Shown in pieces: positions 53,346 through 64,000 of a stretch of 64,000 nucleotides of DNA (positions are counted from its first letter, which is position 1; each line of letters starts with the position of its first letter). Below the pieces are notes generated by a model. It searched no databases and was not told the DNA's origin. It saw only the letters and a program-made list of their open reading frames with translations. A program made the position numbers and the translations under genes. Source of the DNA: Phallusia mammillata (Eukaryota; Chordata; Ascidiacea; Phlebobranchia; Ascidiidae); assembly GCA_003260075.1 (NCBI GenBank), contig QLIY01000182.1, positions 142,812 to 206,811 on the forward strand, in the 5' to 3' direction.

Positions 53346-54969
53346 ATGGATTCGTGCGCCAGATACTTTTTTGTTGTGATCAACATTTTCTTTTTGGTAA
53401 GTTTCCTACGTTTTGTTGCAATTAAAACTCACTTTGAATATGATGTGTACTTTCTGGGACAAAGTTGAAACTTAAAACTAAGGTTTTGACATGGACTATA
53501 TTGGACTATTTCTGTTACTAAATGTACAGGAATAACAAGCTATCATTTTTAGACTGCCAATGTAAACAGCCTTTTACAAATCCCTTTTTTATGTTCGACT
53601 TTGTATAGGTTTTCGGATTGTTGTTACTTGGTTTGTCGATCTGGCTGCAATACAGCTCTCCTATACATGAAATCTTGTTGGTGGAACAAACTAGTCGTGT
53701 TGTGATTTACGGAGTTCTTATCATCGGCTGTTTTGCATTGTTTGTCGGTAATTACGAAAAATCATTACCATGGTTGTAAGAAATAAAGTGTTTAAGATAA
53801 TCTTGTATGCTTAAAGTACGGATCACAAATAGTCAAGTAGTTGTTTATTAATAGTCGTTTCGATATATTTCGGTTCGGGCTACTAATCCTCAAATGTCCA
53901 AATAATGGTCCAACACTTTTTTACCAAAACCCATTTCTGCTTCAGGTTTGTGTGGCGTTTTGGGAGGAATATTTCAGAAGCCGTGGCTGTTAAGTATTGT
54001 AAGTTAATTCGTAGTAATTACCAGTTGGCCAGTGTTCACTAGTTCTAAATACATTTCAGTACTTGTTAGTGAACACAGCATTCCTTGTGTTGGTGCTAGT
54101 GATTTTTATTTATGGCCTTGCGAACAAAGATGTGTTGAAAAGCCAGACGAACAACGTATGGAACTCGCTGAACGACAACACAAAGTACATCATCCAAATT
54201 AGGGTATGATTAATGTGTCAGATAGGCTGCAAAAGCGAGAGATATCAGTTCTAAATAAATGTGTGTAGTTTAACTGCTGTGGATTCTTGAGTCACACTGA
54301 TTGGAACGTTACCACACTGCATAGTTCCTGCTTCAACACATCGGTACCCAACAACACCACCCCGTGGCCGGTTTGTAAAATGATTTCTCTAAATTGAAAT
54401 TATATATTTTTACAACTTCATGTGTTTCACAGGATTTTTGAAATTTGTTTTTAATGTTTTAGAATGGTTGTTATGCATCGACGCTAAGATGGATTGATGA
54501 AAACGCTATTGCATTTGGGTTGGCTGTGGGCTTTTTCTTTTTTCTCATGGTAAGATTCCAGTGATTGGTGACAATCAACCAAACAATTTTACTTTTGTCA
54601 GACTCAATAAGAGTATTGGTTTACGTAGATTTACTTTCATGTACCATATGTGCGTCACACATATTGATGCAATAGTTGTTAATCATCTCATATTTTGTTC
54701 TTCAGAACGGAAACCCACTAGATATAGGAATAAAGTGCTGGTTGTTTATTACATTGTAAATACACATAGTTTTTGCATTATTAACAACCCAAAAATGGTA
54801 CATCAATATTTTTCTAATAGCACTATATGTACTTGCCAAAACGCAGATTATGCAACTTTCCATCACGGTTTATTTGCTTGTGGGACTAAAGCGAGCTAAC
54901 AAAAAGCTTGTCGAAGAAAAGAAGAACGACGACAACTTGATAAATACGGAGACGAGTCCGACTTCATAA
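53346..54969 (+). CDS. Tetraspanin A
   Basis: Seven exons: 53346-53396, 53609-53747, 53946-53998, 54060-54203, 54269-54370, 54463-54549 and 54847-54969, all in phase, giving 232 aa. Four transmembrane helices: the first starts ARYFFVVINIFFLVFGLLLL, the second VVIYGVLIIGCFALF, the third LVNTAFLVLVLVIFIYGL, and the fourth AFGLAVGFFFFLM continuing into LSITVYLLVGL. The large loop has the family hallmark FNCCGF plus two more cysteines (SSC, NGC), the four-cysteine pattern, and several sequons. A short charged tail ends ETSPTS. Tetraspanins organise membrane protein microdomains; the partner is unknown. It is tail-to-tail with tetraspanin B and shares its exon plan. Confidence 0.93.
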
Positions 54970-55450
54970 TGGTCCATAGTCTTTAAACTATGTTACAATT
55001 TATTCCTGACTCACTGTAGCATATTGTGCAAACATGCATGTGTAAATATCATGTGACAGTCGTCTTATATTTGTTACCATTTCACTTTGTTATTCTGTTG
55101 CTGGTCACCAAGTGGGTGACTTAGTATCAGGTGAAAAATCGTCTAACAATGATATTATATTAGTTAATGATATTAATCTATAGGACGTTTGTACAGCATC
55201 CAATTAAAATATTTGAATTAAGGTTTTTTTGTACGTGTGAGTCAGGTTTTGCTTTTAGCTTATACACAAAAAATAGTTACTTTAATAACAACTTCAAACG
55301 AGTGAGTTAAAGAGTTTCGTTCATTATTATCGTTTAGAGACAAAAAAAAATAAAAAATAAAAAGCACAGTCTTCAATGCGGCAATAAACAGTGAATATAA
55401 AACTAACTAAAACTGGTAAAAATTAATAGAAATGCAAATCACTCTTTTTG
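54970..55450. other. Convergent 3' region between the tetraspanin genes
   Basis: About 480 bp between two stop codons. It has several aataaa-like stretches near 55340-55360 and presumably holds both 3'UTRs. Confidence 0.5.
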
Positions 55451-58103
55451 TCACATGTTTACAGTACGGTGTCTTCGTCCATGAATGTCATAGTAATAAC
55501 TATCACGTCGGTCGTATTCATAAGCTTCATTGCGATAAGCAAGGTCACTCCGCTTTCTTAAGTCCTCTCTGTGATGTTCGTGCCGAGGCGACGGTCTTGG
55601 CTCATCGCGTCGCACCTCGTCGACTTTGTTTAAGTTTCCCACCGAACATATAAGGCAACAGGTGACAGTGATCTGAATGAGCTATGAAACAAATTTCAAA
55701 CGTCGAGCAAATTTTTACGTATACTCTCGACAAGTCCAAAGGTAATGGTTGGGTTTAAATTTGAACCTCCATTTGCTTTCCTCACTACTATTGGTATCAA
55801 ATGCAGATCTGTCAAATCCTGATTTGCTTTGAAAAAAATTATCCAGTAAAGTTTAAAATTTTACACAGTTTTAAAACCATTGGACTTAAATTATTATTAT
55901 TTTACCTCAAAAAACATGATGAACCCAGCTATGACACCAAGTACGATGATATTTTCGTCTATCCAATCCGATACGTTGGAATAACAGGATGTCTATATAA
56001 CGTATATGTTAAAAATGAAGAATAAAAAGCAGGTGTATTATGATACAAGCAATGGATTCTAATAGCCAACTAATTGTGTTTAACTTACACTCCACGGTTC
56101 AGTTCCATTTTCGACCGTGTCGTTGAGGCAAGAAACATGTAGTTTTCCGCTCCACTCAGAAACGTTCAAGTATCCGCAACAGTTAAACTGCAACAAAAAC
56201 GTTTCAGTTTTACTCACAAGCTTATACTCTTATTACTTGAGTTCAAGCAGTCGTTTGTGTTACGTTGTAAAGATGATGAGTTGTTGTTGTGCCAATAAAC
56301 CGATTGGCGGTATTTCAAGAAAAGGCATAAGGCGATAATGTATCCGAAATTGATACAACGGTTTGACACATTGTATAAATATTTTATCGTTGAACTAAAT
56401 CCAGGTAAAACCGTTCGAAAATAGTGCACAAAAGCCTACAAACGTACCCTGTCTTGGATTAGATACTTTGTCTCATTTTCAAGGGTACCCCACAAGACTT
56501 CAATCTGGCCCTTTAAATTTTCCTTGTTTGCAATACTGTAGATTAGGAGAGTCGCTTCCATCAACAAAAAGAGAACGACCGCAACCAAGTACTGGACAAA
56601 AAAATGATTCAGTTCACAATTACATGTGCCGTCACACATGCTAAAAACGACAAATGCCCCCCCCCCCTTCCATCAACAAAAAGAGAACGACCGCAACCAA
56701 GTACTGGACAAAAATGATTCAGTTCACAATTGCATGTGCCGTCACACATGCTAAAAACGACAAATCCATTTCAAAGTGTCATGTACTGGTAATTTGACGG
56801 TCAACCGTTAGTCATGCTGATACATAACCATGTTATTGAAGCCGAACTGTTTTTGGCGGTTTGCTAGAAATCCATTGTTTGCGTCGCCAAGTACTTAAAC
56901 TCTTGAAGTTATTTTGGTGAAATACACATAGGCCAAATAGCTAAGGTGTTGTTTTTAACAAATTATTTCTTGCGCTCTTGAAAGTTGAGAACTTCAACTT
57001 CAGAATACACAAAGAGTAATGAAAACATCTGATGAGATAGTTTATTCGTTACTTACGATGCCAAGAAAACATCGCGACTCGTAGCAGACTCCCAGGGCAC
57101 CGATCAGACCTGGAAAATAAATGTTAACTAAATAAACCGAAAAAGTCGTTTGTCACACGTCAGTGTAATAAGCATACTGCATACTTCAAACACTATTGCT
57201 ATTCAAGCGCTGTGGATTTTATATCACCATTAAATCCCCGAAATTTGAGTGGTTTAGCATTGTCAACAAATATTCTTGGAGATTTTATTATTCAGGCAGA
57301 AAGAGTCATTGTCCTTGAATTCATAAACATATTGAAGTCTGGTGTTGGGCTTATACGAAATAAAGTCATAAAACCTATATGCACAGCCAGAAATTTACTC
57401 CATGTTGTGTAAATATTGGCACATGAAGACTATATTCCAGACTGGATATGTACGTGACCTAAACTTGACCTCAGTTTTTATGCACAGTAAACTTATATCA
57501 TTATCAAAATATGTTTTCTGTCTGACCCAGTTTTCAGTATTTCGTTTCGCTGGAGCGTCAACAAACTTATATTCATTCATATTTACTTATTTTTATTTTG
57601 TATTTCTATTGCATTACGATTGTACATTTATTCTGTTGCTTGTTTTTAGTTGTTTTACACAACGTTTATTGACGTGAAATGAAGAAAACATGACAATCTT
57701 ACCAACTGCAGCCATTGCACCGCCGACTCCCAGCAAGCAGTAAATAACAATCGTACTTCCCCTTAGTGCATTAAGTGCTTCATGTGTAGCAGATCCATAC
57801 TGAAGCCAAACAGAAAACCCAACGAGTGCTATACCTCCAACCTGTACATAAGTTATAACAAAGTTGCCCCGGAAATTTAAATGCGGATATTTGCGCACCA
57901 ACTTTTACAATGAACTTATGGTTCTTGAACGACAGCGTACAGTAATACCACGCAGAAAAACCCGTGTGTCACTATGTACAATAAATTTGCAAAACAATAA
58001 ATTACTGTTAACACGAGAAAATTCATCACCAATAATAAAAGAATACACTAACCAGTAGGATTAGGTTGATGATCACAAAAAAGTACTTCAAACACGAGTT
58101 CAT
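55451..58103 (-). CDS. Tetraspanin B
   Basis: Seven exons: 58103-58053, 57841-57703, 57109-57057, 56591-56448, 56187-56089, 55992-55906 and 55681-55451, giving 267 aa. Lengths 51, 139, 53, 144, 99, 87 and 231 mirror tetraspanin A (51, 139, 53, 144, 102, 87, 123). It starts MNSCLKYFFVIINLILL; the loop has FNCCGYLNVSEW and SCY; the last helix spans IIVLGVIAGFIMFFE and a cysteine-rich end. The tail is much longer than in A (about 63 aa), rich in Arg/Asp/Glu and tyrosine (YEYDRRDSYYYDIHGRR), possibly a phosphorylation or adaptor site. The 3' splice site of exon 4 lies in a duplicated segment (56556-56765), so the intron upstream of that exon carries a second partial copy of it. Confidence 0.93.
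56556..56765. repeat. 100-bp direct duplication split by C11, across a splice acceptor
   Basis: Copy 1 (56556-56655) and copy 2 (56668-56765) differ by a 2-bp A-run indel and one substitution (attaca/attgca), separated by g and 11 C (56656-56667). Each copy contains the first 36 bp of tetraspanin B exon 4 and its acceptor. Only copy 1 continues into the rest of the exon. Confidence 0.95.
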
Positions 58104-58499
58104 TTTGATTTTAGAAAACCTAAAATTTAAAATCACATCATAAAACACCTGCCACAACATAAATGTGACCACAAACTATAGCCCTTCCACATTTCGATTG
58201 CGTAAACTTTAAAGTCTAAAACGTCTGGTAAAAATTCGCACAAAAAGCGAGTTTTCAATTACTAAGGCTTAGTGCCGTCGATGGCCGTTCGTCTGTACTC
58301 ATCCCGTGCCCTTCTTGACACTAGTTCAACCAAACAACCGCGAATTTTTTCATACAGTGAAGCAGCGGGTGATTTTCCAAATTCAGGAGCCGAACAATAA
58401 ACTCAGACAGTCTGGGTCAATCGCGCAACACTCAATTTTGCGACTGAAATGCGCACATTCAAAAGAAAAAAATCAAACACGACCTCCTGTTTGGTTTAT

Positions 58500-58603
58500 A
58501 TATCGCCAAACAGAAACTAACCACCACCCTTTGTGAATAGGTGTGCTCACCATCGTTTTTATATCGCCAAACAGAAAGTAACAGCAACCCTTTGTGAATA
58601 GGT
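58500..58603. repeat. 43-bp direct duplication without homopolymer
   Basis: atatcgccaaacagaaa...ctttgtgaataggt occurs at 58500-58542 and 58561-58603 with a few substitutions and an 18-bp spacer. Unlike the other duplications it has no G/C run. Confidence 0.85.
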
Positions 58604-59725
58604 TTACAACCTTTAGAAGTGGTACTATCTCTTTAAAACCCGTTAATATCGAACAAAGCATATGCGTAGTAGCGGTGTTTACCTAAGACTGCAAATGATT
58701 TGACTTCATTGCAGCGTAAAAACGAAATGTGACGCATAAAATGACTAGTCCAGAATTTGCTTGAAGTTGACTAAACGCCCGGTAAGTTATACTATACTGT
58801 TATCAGCTGACTTGTTAACACGTCTATCTTAACAGTGGTTCACATTTTCAAAAATGTTAAATAACCAATAACCTAGGCTACTTTTCATCAGTCCATTTTT
58901 TATGAAATATTAAAAGTTGTGCACTTTCTTGTGTCCAAACACTCAACCAACAAAAATATTACGAAATGCAACCCAACTAAAGTAGAATAATTCTGGCACT
59001 GGCATCGAGGGGCTATATTGACATTTTTTCAACATTGAATCAATTCGGTTTCATGCTCACTGGGGTGTTAAGTCATGGTCTCTGCCTGTCATAATGGAAT
59101 CATTATATTTTTTGTAAACTTTAAAGTATTTGCGTTGTCATATAGTTGCTGCAGTTTTTTATAATTTTTATGTCGATAATCCTGTTTTAATTGGGGTTGT
59201 TCAGACAGGACTTCATCGCTTTTGCCGTCCGACCAAAGCAAAACGACTCGCGAGAAGGTCACCAGAAAAACTTTTTGTTAGTCTCAAAAGGTGATGCTGG
59301 AGTTTGTTACCATCAGGTTTGCAAAAATCCAAGTGTTTACCGATGGTTTATAAAAGAAATGATACTCTTAGGAACACTATGCACGGACTAATGATACTCT
59401 TTTTATGCAATTTTGATTTACCTTTGGAACCGATGTTATGGTTTTATCACTTATCAGTTATCACTAACTGTTGACGATTTGCTAACATAAGCACAGCTAC
59501 ATTAAATGATCAACCAACTGAACCCGAACCCGAAAACCGTTTTGTTTGTGCGAAAACCGCTTTAATTTATTAAATCCGAACCGAGCCCGAACCGTAAATT
59601 ACATTTTCTTAGAAACCCAAGCCGGAACAAAACCAGTAAATATGCAGCCTATTTTTTGTGATCGCCACCACAAAAAAAACATATAGCGTGTAAAACTGAC
59701 TATATATCGTATATATATCGTAAAG
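58604..59725. other. Intergenic region
   Basis: No gene seen. Around 59520-59640 and again after 60228 there are ccgaacccgaac-type motifs, apparently an older repeat split by the hAT element at 59726. Confidence 0.4.
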
Positions 59726-60220
59726 CAGGGGTCTCAAACACGCGGCCCGCGGGCCGCATGCGGCCCTCCAAGTGTTTTTGTGCGGCCCGCGAAGTCACTT
59801 TTTGAAGTTATGTGTTTTACTCAGGCGTAATATCCTGTCAGATCAGTAAGTTTACAAGATACAATCACTTTCTGTTAGTGGTATATATGCAGCGTTTTAA
59901 TAGAAAAAAATTAATAAGCTCCTCTTTAGAATGAGCAATTTCGATTGTTGCGTCATATTTTTCCATTGTTGCGTCATTAAAGGTCATTGTTTTTACACAA
60001 AGCAATAAAGCACAGTTGGTTCTTGTGCTTAATTACACTATATATCTGTTTCTTATTGTGTTGTTTTTAATGTGGTTAATGGTATAAATGAACATTTTAG
60101 ATTTAAATCACGCAATATGTTTGTCATGTTACACTGTAACAAATGTTTCGATAGTGCGGCCCTCGACTTACTTAAAAGTTTGTTTTTGGCCCTTAAAGCA
60201 GTTTGAGTTTGAGACCCCTG
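59726..60220. mobile_element. hAT-type element, caggggtctcaaac ends
   Basis: A 495-bp element with ends caggggtctcaaac and gtttgagacccctg and a perfect duplication tcgtaaag (59718-59725 and 60221-60228). Subterminal cgcggcccgcgggccgcatg resembles 48864-49171. It appears nested in an older ccgaac-rich repeat. Confidence 0.92.
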
Positions 60221-60437
60221 TCGTAAAGGAATATATAATTTGTCCGAACCCGAACAAAATCCAAAACCTGAACCGAAATCATCTGAAAACTTCTAAAAGC
60301 AATAAATCCAAATCGAACCTGAGGCTATATAACAAGCAGTTCGGCTTCCTGGACACTTCGTATGTTTTTGAAAAGCTATGTTTGCGGAAAGTTGAAATAA
60401 AACCTTGTAGTAACAGGATTTCTATGAAACGCTGTTA

Positions 60438-61431
60438 CAGGGGTTCCCAACCGGTGGTACGCGTGCCACTAGTGGTACGCGAAGGGTTTTCAGGTGGTAC
60501 GCGAGTAGCTTCTGTTTTGTTCACAAAAACCTCAATTTGCAACTTTATATTTTGTTTGTCTGGTTTTGTTTACAAAAAAACAGTCCCCAGGCCTATTGTC
60601 ATTGTTACGTAACTATTCCTGTTGTTTCGTATCATTACGATCTTCAAAATACAGGTCATGTCAATTCTCAACAAAAAGCATAGTTGCTACTTGCTATGAA
60701 AAGCCGAACAACGCTGCGGCACAGTGGGCGTTAATTATGTCAAATGATTGCTCTTGATAGATATATCTACTGTTTTGGTGCTTAAGATAGCGTTGAATGA
60801 AATATGATTCAAACAAATTAGTTGTTCTGCAAGAAGTGGTACCATAGAGCACTGTAGAGCAGTGGTTCCCAACCTTTTTTTAACGCGACCCAAATACTTA
60901 CAAAAATTTATTTTTGTGGTTTCTCGCGACCCATGGACATGTTTTTTGGTGGAATTTGTGTCTGTAAATTCGGAAAGCTTTTTAAAAATTACTACGCCAG
61001 TCTAGCAAATCAATAACCTTATAACGAATAAACGCTGTTGTTTTTTTCGACCAAACATTTCCATTTAGCCCGAACTCGGAGCTGAATCGAAGCATTATTA
61101 GCCAGACAACGCTCTACTGTGAGCTAACACACCACTTTATGACGTCACAAACAGTTTTAAGCATTATCACGACAAGTTGTGATGAAGTTTATTATTGGGC
61201 AATAATTTAATTTAAAGCCCTAGGACTAGGTAATATAAAAGTAACGCTACGAGGCGTCAAAAAGTAGATGCTGTAATGGTCACTATAACAAGCGACCCAA
61301 CAGAATGTTCAGGCGACCCAACTTTGGGTTGGGAACCACTGCTGTAGAGCACATTAGTGCTCTATGGTGGTACGTGTGGCAGTGAAGAGCGTCCAGATGG
61401 TACGGGATCGTAAAAAGGTTGGGAACCCCTG
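60438..61431. mobile_element. hAT-type element, caggggttcccaacc ends, interrupted
   Basis: Ends caggggttcccaacc and ggttgggaacccctg, with repeated ggtggtacgcg near both ends. About 512 bp once the nested element and one copy of its duplication are removed. No matching 8-bp flanks were found, so one junction may have decayed. Confidence 0.8.
60860..61341. mobile_element. Nested hAT-type element, cagtggttcccaacc ends
   Basis: A 482-bp element with ends cagtggttcccaacc and ggttgggaaccactg and a perfect duplication ctgtagag (60852-60859 and 61342-61349). It is inserted inside 60438-61431 and is therefore the younger of the two. Interior gcgaccca motifs occur near both ends. Confidence 0.93.
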
Positions 61432-61516
61432 TGTACAAGTACAATCGGGTGGTTTCCCTCTTTGGTTTTAATTTCGAATCGCAAGCGCCAATGCGGCCGA
61501 GAGATTTTTAGGAATC

Positions 61517-64000
61517 ATGTCATTGCCACAATATTTGAATAGATTAACGGCTCTGCTGTGTGCAAACTGTGTTAAAAGAACCACAACAACGATTTTTCAA
61601 GGTAAATAACATTATACACTAAAAGATTTTTATCTCAACACAAAACTAACTTTTTACTGAGCAATGAGCATCACAGCAAATCGTAGCAGTTTTTTATGGA
61701 AGATGCTTTTTTCTGTTAGTTGTAAATAAATTTACAAACTTTGTTTAGTAACTAATGACCTTACTTCCCTTACCTTTAGTGCTGCATAGACAAGAAAGCA
61801 CAAATCCACCTAAAGTGGGACTTACGAAAAATGCTCCGAAGTTTCAAGTGGTAGGCATTTGCTCTGAACTAAAAAACGATGTAACATGTTCTGCTAGAAT
61901 CACTAATTTAAAACACATCCTTGTTTTCAGTTCTGTGTTTCATCGGATGGAGTAAGAAGTGCTTATGGTATGATTTAGTGGTTACTAATCTGTGGTTCAT
62001 AATCACTAAAAGATAAGTTTTAGTAATCTATGAAAAAGTACGGTCATTTACACATCTATTTTTGCACTATCTTATCAGATGTATCCAAGTCAGTATTGTA
62101 CCAAGAACTTGGTCTAACTGTAAGAGACATGCGTTTCCAGCACACAAACATGCTAACTGTTCGGAACAGAAAAATAATTTTGAGATTTAAGGTATGTATT
62201 TTCTTTTTTAATACTTTTACATGCTCGAAACAGCAATAAAAAGTAACCTTTTATTGCAATCTGCAAGTTAATTAGTTCTTTTTTACAGTCTTTATACTTG
62301 TTACTTAATATGATTTAACATGAGACTCGTTTGATTGATTCCGTTGTTTATAGTTTGATGCTTTTTGTTTCAGAAATTGAAGGCAATTGTATGTTCCGAT
62401 GCTGTACTTTTAATAGATCCACCCTATCTATCAACAAAGACAAATATTAGTAATAGCGAGGGTATTGCAGAATTTTGGAACAAATTGCCTAGCCAGTTGA
62501 CAGGATCTTCCCTGTATACAAGCAATCTGCCTCTAGAATATAGAGCCGTTGAAGTCATTTTCATGCACATAGTATGTCTAAATGCTTGGTCAATTTGTTT
62601 TTCTTTTTAAAGCATATTTTTGTATACAGATTTCCAACTTTAAGCTAAGTTTGCAAGAAACTGAACCAGACATAACTGGCTTACTAAATGTTTTGACTGA
62701 TCCCAAAACTTTAGTTGTAGACAGGTCCCTTGTAGGGGGGGGGGTGTTGAAGTCATTTTCATGCACATAGTATGTCTGAATGCTTGGTCAATTTGTTTTT
62801 CTTTTTAAAGCATAGTTTTGTTTACAGATTTCCAACTTTAAGCTAAGCTTGCAAGAAACTGAACCAGACATAACTGGCTTACTGAATGTTTTGACTGATC
62901 CCAAAACTTTAGTTGTAGACAGGTCCCTTGTACATGTGCTGCTTCAGAAAAGTGCGAGGTATTGTTTTATATGTACAAGAGTAATGTACAATTGCATTTT
63001 GATAAAAATGATTTATCTACCTACCTTTATCTTGTGTGGGATCCTTGTCACACAATTGTCTTGCTGAGTGGTACTAAATGCCACATGTTTACCAATTGGT
63101 ACCACATTTTATACAACATGATCACCTCAAAATGGTAAATACAATGAGACAATAGTGTTATTTCAATTACAATCCTTAATCCCCAACTGAATACCTCTAA
63201 CCATCAACACTTCTAGTCCTGGAATTATATTTTTTGCTCATGCAACTTTAATTTACAAGTGTTATCTGTCCATTAAAACTGCTTACTATGTAGTGTTTAG
63301 TACTACTCTTGCTTAGGGTAACACAAGACTATATTTAACTTCAGAATAATTGTACAACATGTGAAAATTAATTAATTGTATAAATTGAAGGTTAAACACA
63401 TTTTCTACATCTGTTCGTGAGTTTTGTGACCTATTGGAAGAAATTCTCGAATATGATGATGACATAAGAAACCTTTGCATCAGCATTGATGTGGGAGAAG
63501 GTGGAAGGTGAGCATGAAGCATTTCCTTGCTTAAACTTATACGTTTTTTAACATTGAATTGCATTTGTGTTGTGGTCCTTATAAGCAATCTTTTAACAGT
63601 TGGTCCATTGGTTCCTAATCACATAATGTATCTCACATGACAAAAAACTAGCCCAACAAGGGTAAAATAAACCAGATTATAGTGTTATTTTATTTATAAA
63701 CCCTTACCCAGCTCGAATAGCTCTAACCGTTAGCGCTTTCAAAAGTCCGCCAAATTATATTTTCGTAAAAGCATATTCAAAGTTCTTTACAACTTCCTGT
63801 TGTGTGATAACATGCGGTATACCATGCGGTCACATGCGGTAGAACGCGCTATCATGCGGTAGCATGCGGTGTTTAGTACCACCGCTATTTTTGTATTGTT
63901 GCAATATTTACAATCACAGAAGATTAGCTGGAAAAATCCTCATATAAAATTAAAAATGGCATTTAGTGTTTATTACAGGATCTTTCCCGTAAATAGTAGG
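61517..64000 (+). CDS. MRS2-like mitochondrial magnesium channel (3' part outside window)
   Basis: Seven exons before the edge: 61517-61601, 61780-61850, 61931-61967, 62079-62191, 62374-62571, 62828-62958 and 63391-63507, all in phase, about 250 aa so far. The N-terminus MSLPQYLNRLTALLCANCVK has spaced Arg/Lys and no acids, consistent with a mitochondrial presequence. Then come LYQELGLTVRDMRFQH and MLTVRNRKIILRFKKLKAIV, the MRS2 signature, the KLPSQLTGSS...LPLEYRAVE block, ETEPDITGLLNVLTDPK and EFCDLLEEILEYDDDIRNLC. The GMN motif and both transmembrane helices of this family should lie beyond 64000. MRS2 forms the Mg channel of the inner mitochondrial membrane. A partial, broken copy of exon 6 (62630-62734) ends in a G10 run; the copy at 62828 is the complete exon and was used. 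Confidence 0.9.
62548..62932. repeat. 187-bp direct duplication split by G10, with a partial exon copy
   Basis: Copy 1 (62548-62734) and copy 2 (62746-62932), 187 bp each, differ at about six positions; ten G and one T (62735-62745) lie between. Each holds the end of MRS2 exon 5, an intron and most of exon 6. Translation of the first exon 6 copy would shift into the G run and terminate soon after. Confidence 0.95.
63152..63895. repeat. Dispersed repeat pair in MRS2 introns
   Basis: About 160 bp at 63152-63315 (atagtgttattt ... ctctaacc ... gtgtttagtacta) is recognisable again, diverged, at 63678-63895 (tatagtgttatttt ... ctctaaccg ... gtgtttagtacca). Same orientation on either side of exon 7. 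Family unknown. Confidence 0.6.
63811..63870 (+). repeat. catgcggt minisatellite
   Basis: Five copies of catgcggt with 2-12 bp spacers lie inside the second copy of the dispersed repeat. The first copy lacks them at the equivalent place, so this is a local expansion. Confidence 0.85.

Noticed and set aside
62582-62770. ORF reading through the G10 run in MRS2
   Set aside because: Frameshifted read-through of the incomplete exon copy; the family sequence continues only in the second copy.

Overview
This is eukaryotic nuclear DNA. It is AT-rich, and the genes are split into many small exons with GT-AG introns, mostly under 1 kb. The gene set is metazoan: a Kv2/Shab-type potassium channel, an STK35/PDIK1L-type kinase, UNC93A-like proteins, tetraspanins, an ABCG half-transporter, a cystin-like ciliary protein and an MRS2-type Mg channel. 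Chordate-like family members, compact genes, dense small hAT elements and signs of high allelic polymorphism suggest a tunicate such as Ciona. That assignment is an inference, because no rRNA or mitochondrial marker is present.

Layout: 437-3455 (-) kinase, cut by the left edge; 4371 (+) first exon of an unrecognised gene; 5831-8438 (-) single-pass receptor with an Ig-like ectodomain and a tyrosine-bearing tail; 9427-11073 (-) N-myristoylated cystin-like protein; 11902-14424 and 19395-21342 (+) tandem UNC93A-like paralogues; 22437-22884 (+) weak two-exon model; 25305-33390 (+) ABCG half-transporter of 13 coding exons; 35016-45555 (-) Kv2 channel of 15 coding exons; 45556-53345 gene-poor; 53346-54969 (+) and 55451-58103 (-) tail-to-tail tetraspanin paralogues; 61517-64000 (+) MRS2-like gene, cut by the right edge.

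The genes do not form a pathway or operon. Most encode membrane proteins, and the visible organisation is local duplication (UNC93A pair, tetraspanin pair). Exon chains were read by eye from splice sites, reading phase and family resemblance. For the kinase, receptor, cystin-like, UNC93A, ABCG, Kv2, tetraspanin and MRS2 models the phases add up across every intron.

Non-genic sequence is dominated by small non-autonomous hAT-type elements. Seventeen were found, most with 8-bp target duplications that nearly all have TA at positions 4-5. The strangest feature is a recurring pattern of short direct duplications (about 23 to 187 bp) whose two slightly diverged copies are separated by a run of about 10 or more G or C. 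It occurs at 1078-1296, 16805-16877, 32189-32405, 56556-56765 and 62548-62932. A related case at 44268-44402 carries a tRNA-like fragment. Collapsed allelic contig ends are the most likely explanation, but a real mutational process is not excluded. Homopolymers of 48 G (8099-8146) and 54 C (16915-16968) belong to the same puzzle.
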